A stretch of 64,000 nucleotides of DNA from Desulfospira joergensenii DSM 10085 (GCF_000420085.1 NZ_ATUG01000002.1:310001-374000), one strand, 5' to 3'; positions 1 to 9,944 are shown, numbered from the stretch's first letter. Program-made: numbers and translations. The notes: a model not told the origin generated them from the letters alone.

Positions 1-1447
1 GAAAAAGGAACTGGATACCTATCAGTCCCCGGATTTTTTCCCATCTTTTGAAGGTCCAGGACCGGTAAAGGAAGGCGTAAAACAAAGGCCGAAAACAGAC
101 GAAATTGATGCGGTTTTCCGTTTAAAACAGGCCTTGGCTTCCGAACTGGAAAAATTTCGGTTTTTTATTCCGGCCGATCCTGCCCTGTTAAAGGAGATCC
201 GTCTTCTGGCAGGAGACCAGGAAAAGTGCACGGCCCTCATCGAAAAACAGGTGGACCCGGAAGAGATACTGATCCTGGCCATCTCACGCAATCCAGGGCT
301 CCGGGCCGCCAAAAAAGAGGTGAAGGCAAAACTTGCCGCCTATGACCAGGTCGCGTCCATGGATGATATCCTAAAGACCTATGATTCCTTTATCAAGGGA
401 TCTGCAAACCGGGCCGGTCCTGATCCTGCCATGAAAAACAGTATCCGCCTGTCCTGGCCTTCCCCGGGCCTGACCGCCCTAAAGGGACGGGCCGTTGACG
501 CCGATGCCGCCATTGCCCTTGAAAACCTGGCCATCATGGAAAAAAACATCATCACCCTTACCCGGAAGATCTATTGGGATCTTGCCCTGGTGGACGAATC
601 GGCCCGGATCACCCGGGACACCATCAAGGCACTGGAACGGCTCCGGGAAGTGGCCACCTCCCTTTACAGGAGCGGCCGGACCAGCTTCCAGGATGTGATC
701 AAGATCAATATCCGGCTGGCCCTGCTGGAACAGGACCTGGCCACCTATAGGCTTCAGCGCAGGAATATTGAGGCCCGGCTCCTTGAGAATCTCAACCTTC
801 CGGCGGAATCCAGGGTCGGGGCCGTGGGACAATTGCCTCTCCTGCCCAAAATTCCCCTGCCTGAAACCCTCTATCCCGTTGCCGGAAAAGAGCGCCAGGA
901 AATCAAACTCATCCGTCATAGAATAACCAAACTCCAGGCCATGGTGGAGATGGCCGAATCCATGACCGATGACTCCTTCAGCCTGGGGTTTTCATTTAAC
1001 GACCATGACTGGACCGGGACATCATCGGGATTTTTAAAAAAGACCCTGGCGTCTGGAAAAAACAACCAGCCCAAAAGGCCGTGGAACGGAATCGCCCAGC
1101 CCTGGCTGGAACAGACCCGTCAGGCCCTGGCCGGCCTGGAACAGAACCTGATCCAAGAGAAAAAAGCCTCTGAACGGATGATCCGGGAAGCCTGGTTTGA
1201 GGCGGATAAAAATCTAAGGGAACTCACCCTTTTTGAATCCAAGATCCTGGCCCTGTCCCAGTCTGCCCTGGATGTATCCTCCCGGGAATATGAGACCGGG
1301 TCCATTCCCTTTTCCCAGGCCATCAGCTCCTATACGGACTGGCTTGGAATACGGCTGGCCATTGCCGAAAAGCGGACCGGTCTCGGCAAGTCCGTGGCAG
1401 AACTGGAAAAAAGGATCGGCAAACCCATAATCCGGAAGATACGATGA
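1..1447 (+). CDS. TolC-like outer-membrane efflux protein (5' end outside window)
   Basis: The reading frame is open from base 2 and has no ATG before a TTG at 134, so the true start lies upstream of the window; about 480 residues are visible. The product is long and mostly alpha-helical, with the heptad-like pattern of TolC/OEP barrels. The C-terminal helix around EYETGSIPFSQAI, followed by a long coiled segment, is typical of the family. It should form the outer-membrane duct of the tripartite metal pump encoded next. Its TGA overlaps the ATG of the adaptor gene (ATGA), so the two are translationally coupled. The RND neighbours suggest the CusC/CzcC branch; the fold assignment is firmer than the substrate. 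Confidence 0.8.
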   Translation, partial: KKELDTYQSPDFFPSFEGPGPVKEGVKQRPKTDEIDAVFRLKQALASELEKFRFFIPADPALLKEIRLLAGDQEKCTALIEKQVDPEEILILAISRNPGLRAAKKEVKAKLAAYDQVASMDDILKTYDSFIKGSANRAGPDPAMKNSIRLSWPSPGLTALKGRAVDADAAIALENLAIMEKNIITLTRKIYWDLALVDESARITRDTIKALERLREVATSLYRSGRTSFQDVIKINIRLALLEQDLATYRLQRRNIEARLLENLNLPAESRVGAVGQLPLLPKIPLPETLYPVAGKERQEIKLIRHRITKLQAMVEMAESMTDDSFSLGFSFNDHDWTGTSSGFLKKTLASGKNNQPKRPWNGIAQPWLEQTRQALAGLEQNLIQEKKASERMIREAWFEADKNLRELTLFESKILALSQSALDVSSREYETGSIPFSQAISSYTDWLGIRLAIAEKRTGLGKSVAELEKRIGKPIIRKIR

Positions 1448-2946
1448 AAGAAAATATTAAAAAACTGGCAATCGTTGTCCTGGTGACTGCCCTGGCCACA
1501 GCAACGGGCACGGTTCTCCTGCTCAAGGTCACAGGCAAAAAGGCCCCGGCATCCCCGGCCGGGGAAAAATCCCAAGCTGAACAGGAACGAAAGATCATTT
1601 ACTGGAAAGCCCCCATGGATCCCACCGAGATCTATGATGAACCCGGCAAAAGCAAGATGGGCATGGACCTGGTACCGGTGTATGAGGATGAGGTGTCCGG
1701 CACCCAGGATACGGGGAAGCGGAAGATCGTCTACTGGAAGGCCCCCATGGACCCCACCGAAATATACGATGAGCCGGGCAAGAGCAAGATGGGTATGGAT
1801 CTTGTGCCGGTTTACGAGGACGAGCTCAAGGGGGGGGTGGACATAAAAATCAACCCGGTGGTTGAACAGAACATGGGACTGAGGGTGGCAAGGGTCGATA
1901 AAGGGATGCTCAACCATACCATCAGAACCTACGGCCATTTGACCTTTGACGAGACCCGTACCGGAATCGTCAGCGAAAAGGCCGGCGGGTGGATCGAAAA
2001 GCTGTATGCCGATTATACGGGGTTTGTGGTGGAAAAAGGGGATCCCCTGTACGAGATCTACTCTCCCTCCCTGCTGGCCTCCCAGGAAGAGGTTCTTTCC
2101 GCATTTAAAAATTACAGGCGGAACAAAAGCCCCATGAACAGGGACCTTCTGGACTCGGCCAAAAACCGGCTTCTCTATTACGACATCGCTCCGGAAGAGA
2201 TCGGACTGATCGAAAAAACCGGAAAAGTCCGGAAGAGCCTCATTGTCCGGTCGCCCTACAGAGGGGTGGTGGTGTCCAAGGATGTCATTGAAGGGGCCTA
2301 TGTGAAAACCGGAGCCAGTCTGTTCACCATTGCGGACCTGTCCGTCATCTGGGTGGAGGCCCATATTTTCGAGTATGAACAGAACCTGGTCTATGAAGGC
2401 CAGACCGTTGAGATGACCCTCTCCTATATCCCGGGCAAAACATATACCGGAAAAATCGCCTATATTTTTCCCTATCTTCAGCCCAAGACCCGGGATGTGA
2501 TCATCCGGGTCTCCTTTGACAATTCAGACGGAGAACTCAAGCCGGATATGTTTGCCCGGATCAGAATCGACACCGCTCCGGGGGCAGAGGGATTGTCGAT
2601 CCCAAGCCAGGCCGTGATCCATTCGGGAGAGAAAAAGATCGTCTTCGTTGCCAGGGGAAACGGCCGGTTCTCCCCAAGAGAGATTACCACGGGCATGTTT
2701 CTGGACCAGGACCGGGTGCAGGTGCTCAGCGGCCTCACTCAGGGGGAAAATATCGTGGTCTCGGGCCAGTTCCTGCTGGATTCCGAATCCAAACTCAAAG
2801 AGGCCATACAGAAGATGATCGAATCAAAATCCAAGGGACCGGCCAAGGCCGGCAAGACCCTGGAAACAGGAGGATCGGACGACTTTTTCGATGACATGGA
2901 TGCGGCCCCGGATGCAGAGGACGATTTTTTTAAGGATATGGAATAG
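1444..2946 (+). CDS. cusB: CusB/CzcB-type periplasmic adaptor with two heavy-metal-binding modules
   Basis: This 500-residue membrane-fusion protein of a heavy-metal RND pump has an N-terminal membrane anchor (about residues 7-27). Two copies of the roughly 33-residue heavy-metal-binding module follow at residues 51-83 and 95-127; the core is YWKAPMDPTEIYDEPG, then KMGMDLVPVY. The rest is the lipoyl/hairpin/beta-barrel adaptor (for example GGWIEKLYADYTG and VEGAYVKTGASLF-like segments near residues 180-290). The tail is Asp/Phe/Met-rich (DDFFDDMDAAPDAEDDFF) and could bind cations. It starts in an ATGA overlap with the TolC-like gene and lies 11 bp before the pump gene. Most homologues carry one such module or none. 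Confidence 0.9.
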   Translation: MKENIKKLAIVVLVTALATATGTVLLLKVTGKKAPASPAGEKSQAEQERKIIYWKAPMDPTEIYDEPGKSKMGMDLVPVYEDEVSGTQDTGKRKIVYWKAPMDPTEIYDEPGKSKMGMDLVPVYEDELKGGVDIKINPVVEQNMGLRVARVDKGMLNHTIRTYGHLTFDETRTGIVSEKAGGWIEKLYADYTGFVVEKGDPLYEIYSPSLLASQEEVLSAFKNYRRNKSPMNRDLLDSAKNRLLYYDIAPEEIGLIEKTGKVRKSLIVRSPYRGVVVSKDVIEGAYVKTGASLFTIADLSVIWVEAHIFEYEQNLVYEGQTVEMTLSYIPGKTYTGKIAYIFPYLQPKTRDVIIRVSFDNSDGELKPDMFARIRIDTAPGAEGLSIPSQAVIHSGEKKIVFVARGNGRFSPREITTGMFLDQDRVQVLSGLTQGENIVVSGQFLLDSESKLKEAIQKMIESKSKGPAKAGKTLETGGSDDFFDDMDAAPDAEDDFFKDME

Positions 2947-2957
2947 ACAAGGAAGCC

Positions 2958-5900
2958 GTGATGATTGAAAAGATAATCGAGTGGTCTGTTCAGAATAAAT
3001 TCATGGTGGTGCTGGCCACGGTTTTTGTCATTGCCGGAGGAATTCTGGCCATGATCCATACCCCCCTGGACGCCATCCCCGATCTCTCCGACGTCCAGGT
3101 TATTATTTACACGGAATATCCGGGCCAGGCCCCCCAGGTGGTGGAGGACCAGGTGACCTATCCCCTGACAACGGCCATGCTCAGTGTGCCCTTTGCCAAG
3201 GTGGTCCGGGGGTATTCCTTTTTCGGCTACTCTTTTGTCTATCTGATCTTTGAGGACGGGACAGATATCTACTGGGCCAGGTCAAGGGTCATGGAGTATC
3301 TCAACTTTGTCTCCGGCCGCCTGCCCGACGGCGTGACCCCCAGCCTGGGTCCGGATGCAACGGGTGTGGGCTGGGTCTATGAATATATTCTTCAGGATAC
3401 AAATGGAAACACCGACCTGCAGCAGCTCAGGTCCCTCCAGGACTGGTTTGTGCGCTATGAGCTGACAGCGGTTCCCGGGGTCTCGGAAGTGGCCAGTATC
3501 GGCGGTTTTGTCAAACAATACCAGGTGGAGGTGGATCCCAACAAGCTGCTCTCCTATAACATCCCCATCCAGAAAATCAAAATGGCCATCCAGCGCTCCA
3601 ACGCCGATGTGGGCGGCAAACTCATTGAAATGGCGGAAACCGAGTTCATGGTCAGGGGACTGGGATATATCCAGTCCATAAAGGACCTGGAGCAGATCGC
3701 AGTTGCCTTTGACGATAAGGGAACCCCCATCCTGCTCAAGGATATCGCCAATATCCAGATCGGTCCGGAACTGCGGCGGGGAATTCTTGAATGGAACGGT
3801 GAGGGAGAGGCCGTGGGCGGGGTCGTGGTCATGCGGTACGGGGAAAACGCCCTGGAAGTGATCCAGCGGGTCAAACAAAAGCTTGGGGAGCTTGAAAAAG
3901 GGCTTCCCGACGGGGTTGAGATCGTCACCGGCTATGACCGGTCCGCCCTTATCGAGCGGGCAGTGGATACCCTCAAGGGAAAGCTGACCGAAGAGATGAT
4001 GGTTGTGGCCGTCATCTGTATCCTCTTTCTGCTCCACTTCCGGTCGGCTTTTGTGGCCATATTCACCCTGCCGGTGGGGATATTGATGTCCTTTATGATC
4101 ATGTATCCTTTTGGTATCAATGCCAATATCATGAGCCTGGGGGGAATTGCCATCGCCATCGGGGTGATGGTGGATGCGTCCATCGTCATGGTGGAGAATG
4201 CCCATAAACACCTGGAGCGGGACAAAGGAGATCTGCCCCACACCCGGATCATCATCAATTCAGCCAAGGAAGTCGGGCCGGCTCTTTTTTTCAGCCTGCT
4301 CATCATCACGGTTTCCTTTCTGCCCGTGTTCAGCCTCATGGAGCAGTCGGGGCGCCTGTTCCGGCCCCTGGCCTATACCAAGACAACGGCCATGGCCGCC
4401 TCTTCAATCCTGGCCATCACCATTATTCCGGTGCTCATGACCTTTTTTGTAAGGGAAAATTCCATTGACCCGCAGCTTCCCAGGTCTCAAAAAGTGAAGA
4501 TATGGGTACTGGCCATGGCAGGCCCGCCCCTGGCGGTTCTTGTCCTCGGGCTCTCCGGAGTCAGCCTGCCGGACCTGAGCCTGGTGCTGGCCCTGGTGCT
4601 TTCCCTGTTTCTCGGAATCTGCCTCTCCCCCCAGAGGATTGTCCCTGAACATAAAAATCCCTTGAACCGGTTTTTGATCCGGATCTATCTGCCCGTGATC
4701 AAACAGGTCCTGAAATGGCGAAAGATAACGATCCTGATCTCCCTGGCCGCCGTTGCCGTAACCTGGGTTCCCATGACCCGTGTGGGCAGTGAATTCATGC
4801 CGCCCCTGAATGAGGGGGACCTGTTGTACATGCCCACTACCTTGCCGGGAATATCCATCACAAAGGCAAAGGAACTCCTACAGCAGACCGACAAGATCAT
4901 CCAGCGGTTCCCCGAGGTAAGGAGCACCCTGGGCAAAATCGGCAGGGCAGAGACTTCTACGGATCCGGCGCCCCTGTCCATGATTGAGACCGTGATTACA
5001 CTCCGGCCCCAGGTTGAGTTTGAGATGATTTCAAAGAAGCGTTTTTTTTCATCCTGGCCAATCTGGTTGAAAAAACCCCTTACCTGGATATGGCCGGAAC
5101 AGGTCAAGGGAAAGAAGCTCCATGAGTGGCGCAAAAAACCCATTGAACGCTTTTTCTCCGGATGGCCGACCGTGCTCAAAGCTCCCTTTGCCTGGCTGCT
5201 GCCTGAAGAGCGGTATATCACCATCCAGGAACTGACCGACGACCTGGAGCAGGCCGTAAAGTTCCCCGGGCTGACCAATGCCTGGACCATGCCCATTAAA
5301 ACCCGGATCGACATGCTCTCCACGGGCATCAAGACCCCGGTGGGCATAAAAATCATGGGACCGGATCTTACGGTCCTTGCCGGGATCGGGGAAAAGATCG
5401 AGGCCATGCTCAGGGATAAAAAGGGCACATTATCGGTATTCTCCGAGCGGGTTACCGGCGGCAATTACCTGGATTTCACCATCAAGAGGGAAGAGATCGC
5501 CAGATACGGCCTCCAGGTGGCAGATGTCCAGGATATCATCAAGACAGCCATCGGGGGCATGAACGTGACCCATACCGTTGAGGGGCTGGAGCGGTATCCG
5601 GTAAATCTGAGGTATAATAGGAAGTTCCGGGACAACCTTGAGGAACTGCGGCGGGTCATGGTGCCCACACCCTCAGGCGCCCAGCTCCCCCTGATCCAGC
5701 TGGCCGATATCAGTATCAAAAAGGGGCCGGCCGGCATCAAGAGTGAGAATTCAAAGCGAAGCGCCTGGGTGTTCGTGGATATCAGGGACATGGACATCGG
5801 CACCTATGTCAAACAGGCAAAGGCCCTGGTGGATGAGAACATCAAGCTCCCCGCCGGCTATTCCCTGGTCTGGTCCGGGCAGTACGAGTATATGGAAAAA

Positions 5901-6455
5901 GCCCGGAAAACCCTGAATATTATTATCCCGGCCACTTTGATGGTGATTTTTATCCTCCTCTATATTCATTTCAGCAATATCATGGAGGTGGTCATCGTCA
6001 TGGCCAGTCTTCCCTTTGCCCTTTTGGGAGGGTTCTGGCTGATTTACCTTCTGGGGTACAACATGTCCGTTGCCGTGGGGGTGGGATTTATCGCCCTGGC
6101 CGGACTGGCCACGGAAACCGGGATCGTCATGCTGGTCTATCTGGACGAGGTGTATGAGCGCCGGCAGAAACGCGGGCAGATGAACTCATCCGATGACCTG
6201 CACAGGGCCATCATCGAAGGGGCCGTGGACCGGGTCCGGCCCAAGATCATGACCGTGGCCACCACCCTGATCGGCCTTTTACCGGTCATGTACGGCACCG
6301 GTGCCGGATCCCAGATCATGAAGCGGATTGCCGCCCCCATGGTCGGGGGACTGGTGACATCCACCGTCATGACCCTGGTCATCATCCCAGTGATTTACAA
6401 CTTATGGAAAACCCATGAGATCAACCATAAAACAACACAAGAGAGGCACCTATGA
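2958..6455 (+). CDS. cusA: CusA/CzcA-family heavy-metal efflux RND pump
   Basis: This 1165-residue inner-membrane proton/metal antiporter belongs to the HME-RND family. The TM4 signature IAIGVMVDASIVMVENAHKH contains the proton-relay Asp and Glu typical of metal pumps. It is about 120 residues longer than CusA (about 1047). Much of the excess is a Trp-rich insert near residues 690-755 in the second porter region, and that insert is itself an internal repeat (RFFSSWPIWLKKP and RFFSGWPTVLKAP). The C-terminus (TTLIGLLPVMYGTGAGSQIM) is canonical. Its TGA overlaps the next ATG. Cu(I)/Ag(I) is suggested by the Met-rich neighbours, but Zn/Co/Ni cannot be excluded. Confidence 0.92.
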   Translation: MMIEKIIEWSVQNKFMVVLATVFVIAGGILAMIHTPLDAIPDLSDVQVIIYTEYPGQAPQVVEDQVTYPLTTAMLSVPFAKVVRGYSFFGYSFVYLIFEDGTDIYWARSRVMEYLNFVSGRLPDGVTPSLGPDATGVGWVYEYILQDTNGNTDLQQLRSLQDWFVRYELTAVPGVSEVASIGGFVKQYQVEVDPNKLLSYNIPIQKIKMAIQRSNADVGGKLIEMAETEFMVRGLGYIQSIKDLEQIAVAFDDKGTPILLKDIANIQIGPELRRGILEWNGEGEAVGGVVVMRYGENALEVIQRVKQKLGELEKGLPDGVEIVTGYDRSALIERAVDTLKGKLTEEMMVVAVICILFLLHFRSAFVAIFTLPVGILMSFMIMYPFGINANIMSLGGIAIAIGVMVDASIVMVENAHKHLERDKGDLPHTRIIINSAKEVGPALFFSLLIITVSFLPVFSLMEQSGRLFRPLAYTKTTAMAASSILAITIIPVLMTFFVRENSIDPQLPRSQKVKIWVLAMAGPPLAVLVLGLSGVSLPDLSLVLALVLSLFLGICLSPQRIVPEHKNPLNRFLIRIYLPVIKQVLKWRKITILISLAAVAVTWVPMTRVGSEFMPPLNEGDLLYMPTTLPGISITKAKELLQQTDKIIQRFPEVRSTLGKIGRAETSTDPAPLSMIETVITLRPQVEFEMISKKRFFSSWPIWLKKPLTWIWPEQVKGKKLHEWRKKPIERFFSGWPTVLKAPFAWLLPEERYITIQELTDDLEQAVKFPGLTNAWTMPIKTRIDMLSTGIKTPVGIKIMGPDLTVLAGIGEKIEAMLRDKKGTLSVFSERVTGGNYLDFTIKREEIARYGLQVADVQDIIKTAIGGMNVTHTVEGLERYPVNLRYNRKFRDNLEELRRVMVPTPSGAQLPLIQLADISIKKGPAGIKSENSKRSAWVFVDIRDMDIGTYVKQAKALVDENIKLPAGYSLVWSGQYEYMEKARKTLNIIIPATLMVIFILLYIHFSNIMEVVIVMASLPFALLGGFWLIYLLGYNMSVAVGVGFIALAGLATETGIVMLVYLDEVYERRQKRGQMNSSDDLHRAIIEGAVDRVRPKIMTVATTLIGLLPVMYGTGAGSQIMKRIAAPMVGGLVTSTVMTLVIIPVIYNLWKTHEINHKTTQERHL

Positions 6456-6940
6456 AAATTTTTAAATCCATTTTTATCCTTATCTTTATCTCCCTGTTCA
6501 TCCCCTGCCCGGGCTCTGCCAAAACCAAAATGGCCGGCCACGATATGTCCGGCCACGGCAACTCCTCGGAACGGATCGGCAACCTCTTCCACGAATCCAT
6601 GAAGGACGGGTACATGCTGTCCTACTACCTCATGGACATGCGGGAGATGAACCAGAAAAAAGACGCGGCCCATGCCGGCCACGGAGCCAAACAGATGGAC
6701 AAGCCCCACCACATCATGGTCTATATCATGGACAAGGACCACAACCCTGTAGAAAAGGGCAAGGTGGGGTTTCTTATTAAAAACCATGAAGGAAACAAAC
6801 AGAAGCTCATGGGCATGGCCATGAGCAAAGGCTTCGGCATCACAGCGGACATGCGGGAAAAAGGAACCTATACCATCACCACCAAGGCCGTCCTGGGGGA
6901 TGTCAAGCTCATGGACACGTTTACGCACCAGATGGAATAA
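6452..6940 (+). CDS. Met/His-rich periplasmic protein of the metal-efflux operon
   Basis: This 162-residue protein starts in an ATGA overlap with the pump gene. A signal peptide covers about residues 1-23 (cleavage after PGSA). The mature N-terminus is dense in His and Met (MAGHDMSGHGNS, HAGHGAKQMDKPHH), as in periplasmic copper/silver-binding chaperones such as CusF- or CopC-like proteins. The C-terminal half (HHIMVYIMDKDHNP to ITTKAVLGDVK) looks like a small beta-sandwich. No named family was recognised. Operon position and composition suggest metal capture and hand-over to the pump; this is inference. A strong terminator follows. Confidence 0.7.
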   Translation: MKIFKSIFILIFISLFIPCPGSAKTKMAGHDMSGHGNSSERIGNLFHESMKDGYMLSYYLMDMREMNQKKDAAHAGHGAKQMDKPHHIMVYIMDKDHNPVEKGKVGFLIKNHEGNKQKLMGMAMSKGFGITADMREKGTYTITTKAVLGDVKLMDTFTHQME

Positions 6941-6954
6941 CGAGTCTTTTGATT

Positions 6955-6988
6955 CCGGGCCTGAAGCAAGGCTTCGGGCCCGGTTTTT
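6955..6988 (+). terminator. Rho-independent terminator of the metal-efflux operon
   Basis: Thirteen-bp arms (CCGGGCCTGAAGC and GCTTCGGGCCCGG, one G-T-type mismatch) with a 3-nt loop are followed by TTTTT, 15 bp after the last stop codon of the operon. Confidence 0.9.
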
Positions 6989-7240
6989 GATGATCTCAGA
7001 TTTTTTTCTGACTGGATTGTCCTGTTCCGGGAAAACCGGGTGGGTTATGGATCAATGGACCCAACCCGGCAGGGGAATTCCGTAAATTCCAATCGTCCTG
7101 TCCGGTTGGAATGCAGGAAGCCCCGTGGCTTTCTGTCCCGGCATCCCGGGAGTTTGCGCCGATCCATCTGTCTTCTCTCCCTTGCCTGATCCCACCGGCT
7201 TTCCATGCCCCTTCATTCCGATCGATAACCATATTCATAT

Positions 7241-7383
7241 TGCCCCACCCTGCTCGGCCTGCTTCCGTTGATGGCGGGTACGAAACCGGATCCCAGATAG
7301 CGGATTGCAGCACCCATGGTGGAGGCCTTGTATTCTCATCCATCCTTACACGGGTGATCCTCCCGGCTGTTTATATGATTTGA
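7241..7383 (+). pseudogene. Decayed 3' end of a second RND efflux pump gene
   Basis: Translation in two frames restores the RND C-terminus. One frame gives TLLGLLPLMAGT and, after a stop, RIAAPMV; another gives GSQI and GGLVFSSILTRVILPAVY. The intact pump upstream reads TLIGLLPVMYGT, GSQI, RIAAPMVGGLV and TLVIIPVIY at the same positions. A 5-nt deletion (after GGATCCCAGAT) and a 1-nt deletion (near ATGGTGGAGG) account for the frame changes. Homology was not visible to me before about 7241. It is a non-functional relic, either of a tandem duplicate or of an older pump operon. Confidence 0.75.
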
Positions 7384-7982
7384 AAACATGTGGGCATGAC
7401 CTGTTTCTTTTCAGTCAAAGGCGCAGAGGCTTGGAAAAGGGGCTATATCGCTGTTCTCAAAACAAGATTCCGATTCATGCCGGGAGGAGCAGAGCCCAAA
7501 AAAAATAAAGGAACATACTTTTGGGAATCGCTATCGCTGTTATAGGTCCTTAGTGATATTGGCCTTGGTATAAGAGTACTATGGTCCTACCAGAACAGAA
7601 AAACCATAAAATCCAGACCTTACCCAGAGTTTCTTTTCTGGGTTGATACTCTTTGTTTAAATACTTTTTAAATTCTTCTTGACAACGCAGGACCTTGGGG
7701 ATTATAGCATGCCCGGATGCATATAACACTGGTCTAGCCAGATGCCAATTTTCTTGGCTGTGGTCTAGGAACCCGGATGCAATTGCCAGGGTTTGAGGCC
7801 TGGGTTATGGGCAAACGGCAAAGTATACCAAAACAACGAGGAGGCTTCAAAATAGTAAAGAGTTAATTAAAAAACCATCACTTAAAGTGAAAGACATAGG
7901 TTTGTCCGGTTTGCCTCTTGGGGTGAGCCGGGGATCCCGGTAATTCATCATTTAAGTTTAATGAAATTAGGAAGGAAGTGTT
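7384..7982 (+). promoter_or_regulatory. Long regulatory leader of the lactate permease gene
   Basis: Nearly 600 bp without a credible gene. It holds a sigma-70-like promoter (TTGACA at 7679-7684, TATAGC at 7703-7708, 18-bp spacing), giving a start near 7715. Palindrome TGGTCCTACCA lies at 7582-7592 and the related TGGTCTAGCCA at 7730-7740, both fitting the GntR/FadR-type pattern TnGTnnnnCnA. Short direct repeats CCCGGATGCA (7712-7721 and 7772-7781) and TGGTCTAG (7730-7737 and 7761-7768) follow. The permease start has a good GGAAGG ribosome site (7972 region). The rest shows nothing I recognise. Confidence 0.5.
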
Positions 7983-9842
7983 ATGAGTGTCGGATTGCAA
8001 GGTTTATTGGCATTGCTGCCCATTATTGTGGTGGCGGTTTTCTTGGTTGGGATGAAATGGCCGGCAAGTAAGGCCATGCCCCTATCGTATATTACCGTTG
8101 TGGTGGTGGGATACTTTATCTGGGGACTGTCAGGAGCACAGATCCTTGGGGGTACCATCAAGGGTCTTGTGGTGGCCGGAGGGTTGTTGTACATCATCTT
8201 CGGCTCTATTCTCCTTTTAAATACATTGCAGGAGAGCGGCGGTCTTCAGCAGATTCGTAACGGATTTACGGACATTACCAAAGACCGCCGGATCCAGGTG
8301 ATCATTGTTGCCTGGCTTTTCGGTTGTTTTATCGAAGGCGCTTCCGGATTCGGAACCCCTGCCGCAGTGGCGGTTCCCCTGATGGTCGGGCTCGGCTTCC
8401 CCGCATTGGGAGCGGTTGTTTCCGGTTTGATTATCCAGAGCACCCCGGTTTCCTTCGGTGCCGTCGGCACCCCCATGCGGGTGGGCGTAGGATCCGGCCT
8501 GGGCAACGGCAGCGAGACCATTGTCAATGATTTCGCCGCCAAACTGGGCTTTCATATTGTCGATGCCGCAGGGCAGTTCAACAGTCTTGCCTATGATCAT
8601 TTCATCGCCTTTATCGCAGCAAAGGTCGCGCTCCTCCATTTTATTGCCGGTGCGTTGATCCCCCTTTTTCTGGTGGCCTTTTTAACCAAATTGTTCGGCA
8701 AGAACAAATCCTTTACCGAAGGACTTGCCGTCTGGCCCTTTGCTATTTTTTCCGCCTTTGCCATGACCGTTCCCTATGTTCTTGTGGGAACCTTTATCGG
8801 CCCTGAGTTCCCCTCCATGATCGGCGGTGCTGTCGGCCTGTTTATCGTTATTACGGCAGCCAAAAATAAATTCCTCCTGCCCAAGGGAAAACCCTGGGAT
8901 TTTGAGGAGAAAGCCAAGTGGGAGGAATCATGGACCGGCAGCATTGAGATTAAAGATATCGGCAAACCCGGCGGCATGTCCGGTGCCATGGCATGGGCAC
9001 CCTACGGGATGATCGCAGCCCTTCTGCTGTTCACCCGCCTGACCCCTCCGGTCACTGCATTCCTGAAATCCTTGACCATCAAGTTCCCGGCCATTGCAGG
9101 CATCGGGTCCAGTTTCGCCTTTGGCTATTCCCCGGGCAGCGTATTTGTCGTGGTCTCCCTGCTCACCTTTTTTCTCCACGGCATGAAAGGGGATGCCTAT
9201 GCAAGGGCGTGGAAAACTTCCGCCAAAACCATGATCGGTGCCGGTACCGCCCTGGTATTCACGGTTCCCATGGTGCAGGTCTTTATCAATTCCGGCGGCG
9301 GAACCGCCGGGTTTGACAAGATGCCCTATGCCCTGGCCGCAGCCACATACGCCATTTCCGGCGGATTGTGGCCCCTGCTTTGCACCATCATCGGCGGACT
9401 GGGCGCCTTTGTGGCCGGGTCCAATACGGTCAGCAATATGACCTTTTCCCTGTTCCAGTTCAAGACCGCCCAGCTTATTGTGGACGGGAATCCCGCGCTG
9501 GCTGCCAACGCCATGCAGTGGCCCACCTGGATCGTAGCCCTGCAGGCCATCGGCGGCGCTGCCGGAAACACCATCTGTATCCATAATATCGTTGCGGCAT
9601 CCGCCGTTGTGGGACTGCTCGGCAAGGAAGGGGTTGTGGTCAGAAAGACCTTCATGGTCTTTCTTTACTATTGCATCATTCCCGGAGCCATCGGCTACTC
9701 CTATCTCTATTGGAATGCCAAGGGCTTCATGAATCTGGGAACCGGTATCCTCATCGTATTCCTGGCAGCCCTGACCTATCTATTGTCCTCTAACAAGAGC
9801 CGGCTTCAGGATCTGTCCAGAAGCGCCGGAACCCATGGGTAA
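7983..9842 (+). CDS. lldP: L-lactate permease (LctP/LldP family)
   Basis: This 619-residue inner-membrane transporter of the lactate permease family (TC 2.A.14) has about 12-14 hydrophobic segments along its whole length. Family hallmarks include [36 protein letters not shown] and [14 protein letters not shown]. Length is slightly above the roughly 550 of E. coli LldP, through hydrophilic loops near residues 300-325. It is monocistronic: long leader upstream, perfect 12-bp terminator hairpin downstream. It should import L-lactate (probably also D-lactate or glycolate) with protons. No lactate dehydrogenase gene lies nearby. Confidence 0.93.
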   Translation: MSVGLQGLLALLPIIVVAVFLVGMKWPASKAMPLSYITVVVVGYFIWGLSGAQILGGTIKGLVVAGGLLYIIFGSILLLNTLQESGGLQQIRNGFTDITKDRRIQVIIVAWLFGCFIEGASGFGTPAAVAVPLMVGLGFPALGAVVSGLIIQSTPVSFGAVGTPMRVGVGSGLGNGSETIVNDFAAKLGFHIVDAAGQFNSLAYDHFIAFIAAKVALLHFIAGALIPLFLVAFLTKLFGKNKSFTEGLAVWPFAIFSAFAMTVPYVLVGTFIGPEFPSMIGGAVGLFIVITAAKNKFLLPKGKPWDFEEKAKWEESWTGSIEIKDIGKPGGMSGAMAWAPYGMIAALLLFTRLTPPVTAFLKSLTIKFPAIAGIGSSFAFGYSPGSVFVVVSLLTFFLHGMKGDAYARAWKTSAKTMIGAGTALVFTVPMVQVFINSGGGTAGFDKMPYALAAATYAISGGLWPLLCTIIGGLGAFVAGSNTVSNMTFSLFQFKTAQLIVDGNPALAANAMQWPTWIVALQAIGGAAGNTICIHNIVAASAVVGLLGKEGVVVRKTFMVFLYYCIIPGAIGYSYLYWNAKGFMNLGTGILIVFLAALTYLLSSNKSRLQDLSRSAGTHG

Positions 9843-9879
9843 CCCGTAAGTTTTTTTCGTTTGCTTTGCCGCACAAGCT

Positions 9880-9917
9880 GGCGGCACCGTTGAAAGTTAA
9901 AACGGTGCCGCCATTTT
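9880..9917 (+). terminator. Terminator after lactate permease
   Basis: A perfect 12-bp stem, GGCGGCACCGTT (9880-9891) and AACGGTGCCGCC (9901-9912), with a 9-nt loop is followed by ATTTTTG. The T-tract serves the plus strand only. Confidence 0.88.
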
Positions 9918-9944
9918 TGTCTGTACAAAAGGATAACCCGGATT

